Positions 30,281 through 42,519 of a stretch of 64,000 nucleotides of DNA are shown here, piece after piece (the first letter of the stretch is position 1; the number at the start of each line of letters is the position of its first letter). The notes beneath the pieces are model-generated. The model saw nothing but the letters and a program-made list of their open reading frames with translations. It did no database searches and was not told the origin of the DNA. Source of the stretch: Populus alba (lineage: Eukaryota; Streptophyta; Magnoliopsida; Malpighiales; Salicaceae); the NCBI RefSeq assembly GCF_005239225.2, contig NC_133299.1:11536967-11600966 (forward strand), given 5' to 3'. The translations under genes and the position numbers were made by a program.

Positions 30281-31066
30281 TTATCCGCCATTTAACCGGG
30301 GTGAGAAAGACTTAAAAGCATTGTCATTCTTTGGATTCTCAATATCAAAGGCCCCATAAGGATACACATGTTTCACAATAAATGGACCGCTCCATCTTGA
30401 TCTTAGATTTCTAGGAAATAAATGGAGTCGAGAATTATAAAGCAAAACTTTTTTACTAGTATCAACTTTTTGATAATTTTCACAAGTTTTGTAGAATGCA
30501 CGCGTGTCCTCATTGTCTGCAATGCATCTTTGAAATATTTGATCAGAACAATATTTGAATAAGTAGGGATCATCCCAATAAAAGTTATTCACTTCGTTCA
30601 AAAACTTTCTTTTGTCTTGGATACTCCAATAAGCTGGCAAATCTCCTGAAGCAAGAAATTGTCAAAGTAAACTTTCAAATGATGTTCATTTACCTTGAAA
30701 ACATTGTCATTCTTTGGAATCTCGATATCATAGGCTTCATATGGATACACATGTTTCACAATAAAAGGACCGCTTCATCTTGATCTTAGTTTTCCGGGAA
30801 ATAAATGGAGTCGAGAATTATAAAGCAAGACTTTTTGATCAACATTGAATGTTTTACTCAGTATTTTCTTGTCATGAAACTTTTTGTTTCTTGCTTTATG
30901 AATTCTTGAATTTTCATATGCATCATTTCTTATTTCCTCAAGCTTATTTATTTGTAATTTTGGCAGCTGACTAGCATCATCAAGGTTTGAATTGAAAGCT
31001 TTAATAGCCTAATAAGCTTTCTGTTCAAGTTCTACAAACAAGTGACAAGGTTTTTCATATACTAGT
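30281..31066 (-). pseudogene. Athila integrase fragments in fragment B
   Basis: 30281-30640 encodes the stretch leading to the zinc finger ([28 protein letters not shown]-like) fused by deletion to the C-terminal [11 protein letters not shown] segment. 30658-31066 repeats the C-terminal segment from another copy. The catalytic core is lost. Confidence 0.75.
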
Positions 31067-32894
<1,828 letters not shown>

Positions 32895-33404
32895 CACCCC
32901 CCAACCAGCTTATTACTAGTTCCTAGTAATCAAAGCGTTAAAATAGAAAAACAATTTGCAAGTTCCACAAAGCAAGGCATTCATCATTCAACTTACTTTA
33001 ATCTATCCAGATAAACAAACTCTCATTAAATTCATATATCTGCTCAATACCTCTTAAACAAGATATTACTAAACCTTTCTTTTGTGCTCAAAATATCAAC
33101 ATATAGTTATGGGGCTTTACTCGAAAGAAAAACAAATTTTTGCTCTAATGTTTAAGGTTAGCTTCTTTGGGTTGGGATTATTTTTTTTCTTTTTATTTAT
33201 TTATTTATTTATATACACATACAACTTGAAATTCAATGTATCTTTAACCCATGTAACGAGTTTTAGGCTAATGACTCCCAAACCAGTTGGTCTTAGGGCA
33301 TTAGGTGCTGAGACACCCCTATGAGCTTAGCAACTCGGGTTGCAGATACTGATACATAGATAGTGCAATGTTTGATTCCCTTAAGCTTTTCTCCTCAACC
33401 CATG
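32895..33404 (-). other. Athila-2 polypurine tract and distal 3' non-coding region
   Basis: Closely similar to 456-1029 of Athila-A. No gene. It ends at the P+ insertion, and its last 73 bases (33332-33404) recur at 63018-63091 on the far side of that insertion. Confidence 0.8.
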
Positions 33405-34349
33405 TGATGTGCATCATGGGAATTATAATCCATCTCCTAAAGCTGAATCTAATATGCAAGAGGGTGCAGATGGTCCAATGACAAGAGCGAGAGCAAAATA
33501 ACTACAACGGGCCATGACGAATCAAATTGTAATGATTGAAGCTGCGTCGGAGTTAAAAATTAGCAATCAGTTTGAAATTCATTCAAGGGTGCTTATTTGC
33601 CTACAATTGGAACTTGGAGATGGGAAAAGCCCTTGATGGTTCTTTTCATGCTGGGCTACTTGTATTTGGATTGATAATGCAAGTGAAGGAATTGATGTTG
33701 TTTACGGTCAGAACAGTAGATGGATTTCAACCCGAATTTGAAGTCATCCAATGCATGTGAAAGCAAGATTTATGTAGGTAAAATTCAAGTTCAGAACGTG
33801 ATCTTTCTAGATTGTCCAACCATGATTGCATTGGACTTTTGTGTCAAAAGTTATGGCTGTTTTAAATTTGGTCTGCTTATGTTTCAAAAATGTCAAAAGA
33901 AAAACATGTATTAGTTAAATTTGTCTACTTACTTTATTAAAAGTCTAGTTTTTAGGCTTGACCTCTATCATGTTCAATTCACCTAACATTGGAGGGATGT
34001 TCCAATGATAAATATAGTATCAGAATATGTAATAAACACTTTTGGCCAAGATTTGAAACTTAATTTAGAGAATTAAAAGTTGTTCTTCCAAATTCATTTT
34101 GTGAAGAACCCTACCTAACTTATCACTCTTCAATCACAAAGAGTGTGGCGTTGAAATCCTAGATTGATCTTTGTGGCGTCCAGATCGACTTATCAAAGTA
34201 TCATTCTAGTCTATCCTCCATCTTATTTACTTTTAAATCACTACAATCCAGCTTAAATACCAAAAGAAAGACAACACAACCAGACCCATCCTTCATCCAT
34301 TTTTGTTTGAATCATTGTTGTCGATTTTCAAATCATTCACGGCACATCA
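33405..34349 (+). repeat. P+ element 5' LTR
   Basis: 945 bases from TGATGTGCATC to GGCACATCA, followed by TGGTATCAGAGC, the initiator tRNA-Met primer site. Near-identical LTRs are at 59449-60395, 36532-37929 and 62090-63017. The first about 240 bases still encode the end of the pol protein (GPMTRARAK motif), a trait of CRM-lineage elements. Confidence 0.9.
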
Positions 34350-34351
34350 TC

Positions 34352-34363
34352 TGGTATCAGAGC
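34352..34363 (+). other. Primer binding site of P+, tRNA-iMet
   Basis: TGGTATCAGAGC two bases inside the LTR, complementary to the 3' end of initiator tRNA-Met. Confidence 0.9.
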
Positions 34364-34452
34364 ATCAGTTGCGATTTAAGACAAGAACCAAAAAAAAAAA
34401 AACAACACAACAAGAAGAAAGGTTGCTGGAATTGAGGTTAATAGACTTAATT

Positions 34453-36003
34453 ATGGCTGGAGATAAAGAAGATTTTCCAAGAGGGTTAAGCTTGGAACAA
34501 GTACAAGTTATGGGCTTACAACGATCTCATGCTGAGATTCGGGATGAAATGAATGGAATTCATGAACAATTGTATACCCTTATGCAAATGATGCAAAGAA
34601 ATAATTTGCAACCCTAACAGAGGCAAGCACTTAGGGTGCCACAAAATGATATTACAGAAGCTGACGAAGATCCAAATGGGGATCATGGAGAGCTGATTAA
34701 TGGAGATGAGGTTGAAACTGAAGATGAAGATGAGGTACAAGTGGCTGAACAAGAAGATGATTTCGAACCAGTGAAAGGAGATTTGTTGGTTGTTCAATGA
34801 GTTCTGAATGCACAAACTGACGTTAGTGATTAGCAATGCGAGAACATCTTTCATACTCGATGTCAGATTTGAGATAAGGTGTGTGGGATGATCATTGATA
34901 ATGGAAAGTTGCACTAATGTTGCGTCAACTACCTTGGTGGAGAAATTGGGTTTGACTACCCTTCCACATATCAGACCCTATAGTTTGCGATGGCTGAATG
35001 AGAATGGGGAGCTTCGGGTGACAAAGCAAGTTCGTGTACCCTTTTCCATTAAAACCTATCACGACAAGGTTTTGTGTGATGTTGCGCCAATGTCAGCTAG
35101 CCATTTATTACTGGGTCGTCCATGGCAGTTTGATAAGGATGTGACCTACAATGGACAAAAGAACACTTATTCTTTTATGCTGAATGGAAAGAAGGTGAAC
35201 TTGTTACCATTGAGTTCTCAACAAGTTAGAGAGGATCAGTTACGAAGCCAACAAAAGGAGGTGACATCACGAAAGGGGCTGTTGTTAGCCAAAAAAGGAG
35301 ACATCAAACAAGCATTAGCCACGACAGGGATTGTTTTCATGGCCTGGGCAAAGCAGGATTGGACTTACCAAGATAGATTAAAGAATTACATGAAGAATTT
35401 AAAGATGTGTTTCCAGATGAGTTACCTAAAGGGTTACCACCTATTCGTGGAATTGAGCATGGAGTTTCACTTACTAATAGACCAGCATACAGATGTAATC
35501 CAGAGGAAGCGAAAGAGATTCAATGGAAGGTTGGTGAGCTCTTAGAGAAGGGCTATGTGCGAGAATCACTTAGTCCATGTTTTGTACATACTTTGCTGGT
35601 ACTGAAGAAAGATGGTACCATGAGGATGTGTATGGACAGCCGTGCTGCCGTGCTATCAACAAAATAACAGTTAAGTATCGATTTCCTATACCCAGACTTG
35701 ATGATTTGCTTGATGAGTTGCATGGTGATGTATTGTTTTCTAAAGTCAATTTTCAAATCGTACTTGGATTACCAAGAATACAACGTGGGAAGGATTCAAT
35801 AATGGTGGTGGTTGATCGATTCTCCAAAATGTCCCATTTCATTCCTTGTAAGAAAACTGACGATGCAGTACATGTTGTTGATTTGTTCTTTCAAGAGATT
35901 GTTCGTTTGCATGGAGTTCCTAAAAGCATTGTCTCTGATCGTGATACAAATTTCTTAAGCCACTTTTGGAAGACTCTTTGGAGGAAACTTGGAACGAAGT
36001 TAC
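34453..36003 (+). pseudogene. P+ gag start, protease, RT start and integrase core, heavily deleted
   Basis: From the ATG in MAGDKEDF the frame keeps only the N-terminal end of gag, then jumps to protease (VTKQVRVPFSIK, HLLLGRPWQFD). The capsid and zinc knuckle are missing. RT begins ([18 protein letters not shown]) but at about 35755 the sequence jumps from LFSKV of RT to integrase ([25 protein letters not shown]). Several stops and shifts break it. A solo LTR interrupts integrase at GTTAC (35999-36003); the rest is at 61468. Not functional. Confidence 0.85.
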
Positions 36004-36531
36004 TGCTTAACCGCTTTTTATGATCGGCTTGTTTTAACTCGCAAGTACACAAGTGTGCGATGTAGCAATTAATTCGGCAAGATCGAGGTCATATCCACAG
36101 AGAGCTAGATCTAGAAATTAAGCTAGGCAACAAAAAAAACTCAAAAGAAATTAAATTAACAATAACTTGGTTGAAAATAATTGATGGATTTGTTTTCAAA
36201 GATGAAAAAGTGTAAATAGATTTTAAATGACAAGAAAAAGTAAGTCTTGGTCCAAATCAATTTTAATGGTGATGTATTGGTGATTTATTCAACATATATA
36301 AGATAACTCAACCTAATATCAACGATGGTGATGTTAGATCGGAAGATATTACAACGAAGTTTAAAAAGATGAAGATTGATTATTGCTTAAGAATGAACAA
36401 GTACTTTCATATTCAGTAAGACATTGAATCAAGCAATCTTTATACCAAAACTAAGGTTTATGCATAAAAATTCAAGATTATAACATTACCTAAATGATTT
36501 CTAAAATTTCTTTGCAATAATAAAACATTCA
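36004..36531 (-). mobile_element. Solo LTR of an Athila/Tat-like element, left part
   Basis: The inserted block starts TGCTTAACCG at 36004 and ends CACAATCA at 61462, flanked by GTTAC on both sides (35999-36003, 61463-61467). With P2 removed it is about 1.59 kb, the size of an LTR with TG...CA ends. Near the left edge the phrase 'cggcaagatcgaggtc..atccacagagag' resembles the end of the Athila LTR, which suggests minus orientation. No internal coding sequence, so a solo LTR. Confidence 0.75.
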
Positions 36532-37929
36532 TGATATGCTGTGAATGATTCGAAAAATCGACAACAATGATTCTAACGAAAATGGATAAAGGATGGGTCT
36601 GGTTGTGTTGTCTTTCTTTTGGTATTTAGGCTGGATTATAGTGATTTAAGGTAAATAAGATGGAGGATATACTAGAATGATACTTTGATAAGTCGATCTG
36701 GACGCCACAAAGATCAATATAGGATTTCGACGCCACACTCTTTGTGATTGAAGAGTGATAAGTTAGGTAGGGTTCTTCACATAACGAATTTGGAAGAACA
36801 ACTCTTAATTCTCTGAATTAAGTTTTCAAATCTTAGCCAAAAGTGTTTATTACATATTTTGATACATATTTATCTTTGGAACATCCCTCCAAAGTTAGGT
36901 GAATTCAACATGACAGAAGTCAAGCCTAAAAACTAGACTTTTAATAAAGTAAGTAGACAAATTTAACTAACACACGTTTTTTTTTTTACATTTCTAAAAC
37001 ATAAGCAGACCAAATTTAAAACAGCCATAACTTTTGACACAAAAGTCCAATGCAATCATGGTTGGACAATCTAGAAAGATCACGTTCTGAACTTGAATTT
37101 TACCTACATAAATCTTGCTTTCACATGCATTGGATGACTTCAAATTTGGGTTCAAATCCATCTACTATTCTTGTAAGATCCCACATCAGCGGGTGAGGGG
37201 TGTGTTGCTGGCCTTATAAGTGGTGTTGTTTGCCAACTTGCTATACACGTCTTGGGAAGTCAGGCCTAGAAATGGGCTCGCTTCTGCAAGGACAAACTTG
37301 TGCGGGCCTGTGGGACCCAAAGCGGACAATATATGGCAAGTTGGGCCGGGCCGTTACATTTGGTATCAGAGCCGACCTCACTGGCTGTCCGGTTGTGCCG
37401 ACGGGGTCGTCGGGCTCCTTAAAAGGGGTGGATTGTAAGATCCCACATCGGCGGGCGAGGGGTGTGTTGCTGGCCTTATAAGTGGTGCTGGTTGCCAACT
37501 TGTTATACGCGTTTTGGGGCGTCAAGCTCAGAAATGGGCTCGCGTCACCAGGAACAAAACCGTGAGGGCGGTAAGGCCCAAAGCGGACAATGTATGGCAA
37601 GTTGGGCCGAGCCGTTACAGTTCTGACCGTAAACAACATCAATTCCTTCACTTGCATTATCAATCCAAATACAAGTAGCTCGGCATGAAAAGAACCATTA
37701 AGGGCTTTTCCCATCTCCAAGTTCTAATTGTAGGCAAATAAGCACCCTTGAACCAATTTCAAACTGATTGCTAATTTTTAACTCCGATGCAGTTTCAATC
37801 ATTGCAATTTGATTCGTCATGGCCCGTTGTAGTTGTTTTGCTCTCGCTCTTGTCAATGGACCATCTGCACCCTCTTGCATATTAGATTCAGCTTTACGAG
37901 ATGGATTATAATTCCCATGATGCACATGA
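36532..37929 (-). repeat. P2 3' LTR (contains a TRIM)
   Basis: Without the TRIM and its duplicated target it is about 945 bases, the same as the other P LTRs. The P2 insertion is flanked by ATTCA at 36527-36531 and 60396-60400. The upper boundary is uncertain by a few bases because about 20 bases ahead of the LTR are deleted in this copy. Confidence 0.87.
37172..37619 (+). mobile_element. Complete TRIM (terminal-repeat retrotransposon in miniature)
   Basis: Two direct LTRs of 187 and 186 bases (37172-37358, 37434-37619) start TGTAAGATCCCACATC and end CCGTTACA. Between them are a tRNA-Met primer site TGGTATCAGAGCC (37361-37373), about 50 bases and a polypurine tract AAAAGGGGTGGAT (37421-37433). 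The target duplicates are ATTCT (37167-37171) and GTTCT (37620-37624), with one mismatch. It has no coding capacity and must use enzymes from other elements. Confidence 0.92.
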
Positions 37930-38507
37930 TTTGTCCTCAAATCAGAATCATCATTATCATCCAAGTATGGAGTCAAGTCGTTCACATTAAAAGTAGTTGA
38001 TACGTTGTAATCACTAGGAAGATGTACCTTATATGCATTGTCATTCACCTTCTCTATAATCCGAAATGGACCATTAGCTCTTGGCATCAACATAGACTTA
38101 TGTTTGCTTGGAAATCTGCCCTTACTAATATGAATCCAAACAAGATCTCCAGGTTCAAACCTGACCATCTTTCGCCCCTTGTTAGCTTGTTTAGCATACT
38201 TTGTTTTTTTCTCCTCAATATGTAGTCGAACCTGCTCATGTAGTTTCTTCATCAATTCTGCCTTTCTAATTCCATCCATAGATGTCCTCTCATCAATTGG
38301 AATATGAACAAGATCAATAGGAACACAAGGATTAAAGCCATACACAACCTCAAATGGTGAAAATTTTGTAGCCCCATGCACACTACAATTATATGCAAAC
38401 TCCACAATAGGCAAACAAGTATCCCAACTCTTCAAATTCTTATGTATAACAGCTCGTAACAAAGAAGATAAAGTTTGATTTACTACCTCGGTTTGTCCAT
38501 CAGTTTG
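37698..38507 (-). pseudogene. P2 integrase C-terminal part
   Basis: The frame continues integrase after the C1 insertion: TDGQTEVVNQTLSSLLRA carries the catalytic glutamate, FSPFEVVYGFNP follows, then the C-terminal domain (GRKMVRFEPGDLVWIHISKGRFPSKHKS, NDNAYKVHLPSDYNVS). It reads on into the LTR through GPLTRARAKQLQ, as in CRM-lineage elements. Its upstream half is at 55422-55577 and 56530-58895. Confidence 0.87.
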
Positions 38508-38512
38508 TGGAT

Positions 38513-39403
38513 TGATGCGGACCAGCCCAGAAACACCACTAAGGACCCATTACATGTTCCAAATGGACCAATGACTCGATCCAAGACAAAGACATTGAAA
38601 GACGCATTGAATGCATTGGTTTTGAAGGTTTCCACCAAGTCAGAATTGGAAGGTCCATTGGAGTATCAAGAGGAGATCCTAATACATCTTATCCATGTGC
38701 AAGAGGGGTCCAATACAACCTTATTTGGGCCATGAGATGAGGACAGCAAAGGAAACAAAAGAATCCTACTACAACTTGGAAACAACATGGTGGCTACCTT
38801 TTCCTTTTGTTTCTAGGATTAAGGGGCTACATGTAAGGCTATAAATAAGCCTTCAATCAGTTTTGTATTATTTTAGTTCATTCTCTTCTTCTCATGGCAG
38901 AACATGAATTTAATATTAGGGGCTTTATTTTATTTTGTTAGCTACAGCCCAAGGCTTGTTTGGGCTTAATTAATACTTTGTTTTAAGCTAGGATCCAAGG
39001 CTTGTTTGGATTAAGTTATGGGCTTTTCATTTTAGGGTTTTGGGCCAGTTTTGAGTGGACCTCATATAAGTCTACATAAGGGGTCCATTAGGGTTAACTT
39101 TTCAAGAACTATTTAAACTCATGTAGGCCAAAATTTCGGCAGCTTTGATGAATATTATTCTGAATTTTTCAGTTTTAACGTGTGAGAGTGATTCTTGCAT
39201 TCTTCAGTTCTTGAACGAACTGAATCTGACTTATCGAAGATTAACTGGCTTCGTGGTGTCATTCTACTCATTCCAATAGTGTTGGTACCTTGGGGCAGGT
39301 TTCCATTGTGTCACACTCCTATCAGACCTATTTCAGCTTTCCGGGATCAGATCTCAATCTTGATTGTGGGTTGCGTGACCACATGATCACGAGGTTCGCA
39401 TCA
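38513..39403 (+). repeat. C1 (CRM-like) 5' LTR
   Basis: 891 bases from TGATGCGGACC to GGTTCGCATCA. It matches 54519-55416 almost base for base, so C1 is a young insertion. Target duplicates TGGAT lie at 38508-38512 and 55417-55421. The inside neighbour is the primer site. Confidence 0.94.
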
Positions 39404-39405
39404 AT

Positions 39406-39417
39406 TGGTATCAGAGC
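39406..39417 (+). other. Primer binding site of C1, tRNA-iMet
   Basis: TGGTATCAGAGC two bases inside the 5' LTR. Confidence 0.92.
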
Positions 39418-40466
39418 TAGGCTCCGAAACAAGGTCATATCTTTCTGTTATTTTCGTTTTTTTTTTAGTGTTCCCTTAAGTTTTTTAATGTTTGTGTCCA
39501 CATTCTTGTTCTTCGAGTCTCCGTCATCTAAGCAAAAAAACAAAACAAAAAAAAGTTTATATTTCATTCGGTTACTGTCTCTAATCATATCAGTTCATTA
39601 AAAAAAAAACAGAAAGAAATAGAGAAAATAGTTATTAGTTGAAATTTGAAGCATCATTCAATTTTTGCCGCAGAAACACAAACCTTGGTGAACCATAAGC
39701 AAACCACCTCGAAATCAATTTAAACTTCATATTCAGTCTATTGGAGGTGGGATCGCATCATAAATCAAAGTTGGGCTTATTCTGATATTATTTGCTTGAG
39801 GTTTGAATTCGAGTTTCAATTCTGCCATAGAAACACTACTCTTAGTGAACCCTAGGTAAAACACCTTGGAATCTATTGAAACTTTATATTCTGAGTACTG
39901 GGTATGCGATCGCACCACATATTAAATTTGAGATTATTTTGATATCAGCTTCTGGAGGTTTTAATTGGAGGTTCAATTCTGCCACAAACTGATCATACAA
40001 GGGGTTTGGGTACCTAGACATAAGAGAACGACCTATAAATTGATTTTTGGTGTTTTCATAGTATTCTATTACTAAATATTGAATTTGAGGTCATTTGGAG
40101 ATCGTTTGGTCTGGGTTTCAATTCTGTTACGTAAAAATTGCGTAATTTGCGTCAAGTTTGAGAACATGATCTATACTGTTTAGATTTGTCTGAATCTTTT
40201 AATTTCTCTTATATTTGGGTTATCTAGGAGTCAAGTAATTGTTTTCGCTAATATTCACTTTTTTTTATTTCGTGTCTTCGTTTCGTCCACAATTCGCACG
40301 AATTTGTATTGCTACTCGCAAAATCGTAATCGTAGTTTCATTTTGCTTTGTTTTCAGTATATTTTTTTGATTCTTGAGTCTGAAAATTATAATTAGAGTG
40401 CGCCGCAAAAGCTACTGACTTTGATTTGTTGATTTCAGTTCCTAAAGAACCAAAAGAAAGCAAGTT
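39418..40466 (+). other. C1 leader with about 157-base tandem units
   Basis: No gene. Four loosely similar units start near 39657, 39814, 39972 and 40117, each with 'ttcaattctgcc.cagaaacac' and 'accttggaatc' phrases. The C2 leader has the same array. The leader ends where the LINE is inserted and resumes at 46360. Confidence 0.7.
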
Positions 40467-40941
40467 CTGTCCAGAGGGATCATCCATATTGGATTCCTCC
40501 TGCGGAAGCCAGCCATTTGAATATTTCTGGAGAAATCCTTCTCGGAACAGTCAGAGCCGCCGGCATATTTCTCCCTCTTCCACCGTTGGATCAAGCTTAT
40601 TTTTGGATATGTGATGCATCTGGTTATGATACACATTCTGAACCGTGGAGATTAGAAATTAAGCCTCCAGCAACGTTTTCTACATGTTCAACAGAAGGTC
40701 GTCATTCTCAGGTCAGTTTCGGTATAATTAAGATCTGCGAAGATCCAACCGTTAAACTGTGCTGATTTTTGACTATGTTATACATAACATGTGTATCTTC
40801 CTTTGAACCGTTGGGATCTTTGAACTGATCGGTGTTCCAATCATAGTGCTGGTCGCTTATTAGTGCTTCTTGGACTGAGTTTTTTTCTAGTATTTGTATG
40901 CTGCCAAATTGTCTTTGTGTTCTGCTGTCAAATTTGTTCCA
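40467..40941 (+). other. LINE 5' UTR
   Basis: 475 bases before the likely ORF1 start at 40942; no reading frame of interest. Plant L1 elements have an internal promoter in this position, but I cannot point to its elements here. Confidence 0.5.
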
Positions 40942-42482
40942 ATGGTTAGCTCTGACATTGAACACAATGGAGTTAAATCTGGACATACTTTACAATTAGA
41001 CCTCCAAGACATGCTAAATAGTCATGACATGAATCCTGTGTTGGGTTCTAAAGGTGATGAGTTGAAGGTTGGGTCTAAGCAACAAGAACAGCTACACCTT
41101 AGCCCCAAATTGAATTTTTTAAATGCTTTGAAGGGCTCTGATGTTGATGACAATAAGGGTAGGATGTCCCTTGATATGAATCCAGTCCGTAACTTGCATT
41201 TTGCTCCCCCCGCAATAACTGATGGTCGTGTGACAGTAGCTCCTCCACTTGATGTGTTTGAGGATGGCTGTGAACTTTGGAAATCCACTCTAGTTGGTCA
41301 TTTCGTGGGTCAGAAATTACCCTATCCTGTTGTTAATTCTATTGCTAAAAAGAATATGGGGCTCCCACGGTCTATCCGAAGTTTTATCTTCTGATAATGG
41401 ATTCTTTCTCTTCACTTTTGATTCTGTCGATCGCGCCACTAATGTTCTGGAGAGAGCCCCATGGCACATGGCCAACAGACCTTTGGTGCTTAAACGTTGG
41501 CATCCGAACATGCAATTTTTGAAAGATGATCTGGATAGAGTTCCGGTATGGGTTAAGCTCTACAATGTTCCTCTCGAGTATTGGACTGTTAAGGGGCTGA
41601 GTTGTGTAGCGAGTGCTATTGGGGTTCCCCTTCATGCTGACCTTACTACATTGTTGCGTAAAAGGCTTAGCTACGCAAGAGTTGCGTTTGAGATAGAAGC
41701 TTCGAAAACGCTGGTGAAGGAATACGACCTTCGCTGTCCAAATGGGTTATTCATAACAATTTCAGCGGATTATGAATGGATTCCTTCAAGGTGCAATAAT
41801 TGCAATGTCTTTGGACATACCACAGCGATATGTGCTACCAGTAAAGTTGATGATCGTACAATGGGGGCAGAGGGCAAAAGGAAAATAGGAGCTGTGAACT
41901 CTAAACATGCAGATAATAAGCAGAATCAGCTTCAATGGCAGGTAGTTGGTAAACGAAATAAGGGTGTTACGATTGGTGAGAATGATTGTTTTGGCATCTA
42001 AAGAGCTTAATTGTAATGAGAATGGTTGTTTAGCATCTGCTTTACATAGTGCTGATTGTAATACGAATGAATCTGCGACATTAGATGTGCCCAATGCTGG
42101 TTGTTATGAAGATGAAAATCCTACCTCTCCTCTTATTTTGAAGAGCTTACGAGCAGACATGGTGCCGGAGGAAGGGGATGCATGTACTTCTTTAGATCAA
42201 AGTTCAACCATCTGTAATGCAACCATGAACCCTGTTAGTCATGAGGTGAATGTTGATATTGGAGTTATGGGAGGTGGCACAGGTAAGGAAGATGATGATA
42301 AGGAGTCGACGTCACTGATCCCAACAAGTCCGCAAAGTCCGATTTCTTCTGACGGGGAAACTTTTATTAATCAGTTAGCTAGCAAGGCTAGAGACTCTCT
42401 AGAAAAAAAGAAAACGGGTTCTCCAGGCTTTTCAAAGAAGAGTAAGAAATCTGGCTCCTCGAGGGGGGGCAAGTCAAGGTAA
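40942..42482 (+). pseudogene. LINE ORF1 (DUF4283-type nucleic acid binding protein), frameshifted
   Basis: ORF1 runs through three frames (shifts near 41350 and 41990). The middle part has the DUF4283-like domain (GFFLFTFDSVDRATNVLERAPW, PVWVKLYNVPLEYW) and a CX2CX4HX4C knuckle (CNNCNVFGHTTAIC). The third part is acidic and serine-rich and ends with a basic tail. It would coat LINE RNA. The two frameshifts make it non-functional. Confidence 0.82.
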
Positions 42483-42519
42483 TCCGTGTGTTGATGTTTG
42501 TACTCCTCTCTATTTCCCT

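Larger units (their letters stand above)
28845..31066 (-). mobile_element. Athila fragment B without LOG, rearranged
   Basis: The order of parts matches Athila-A: 3' non-coding region (28845-29525), accessory frames (29610-30158) and integrase (30281-30657). At about 30657 the sequence jumps back to a second integrase C-terminal segment (30658-31066), so two fragments are fused. LOG is absent: similarity to 3479-3497 is followed at once by similarity to 4314. The LTR of Athila-2 interrupts the second integrase piece at CTAGT (31062-31066). No LTR remains at the left edge. Confidence 0.82.

Noticed and set aside
37241..37720. 159-codon frame on the minus strand
   Set aside because: It reads through both LTRs of the TRIM and part of the P2 LTR; no domain and repeated segments.
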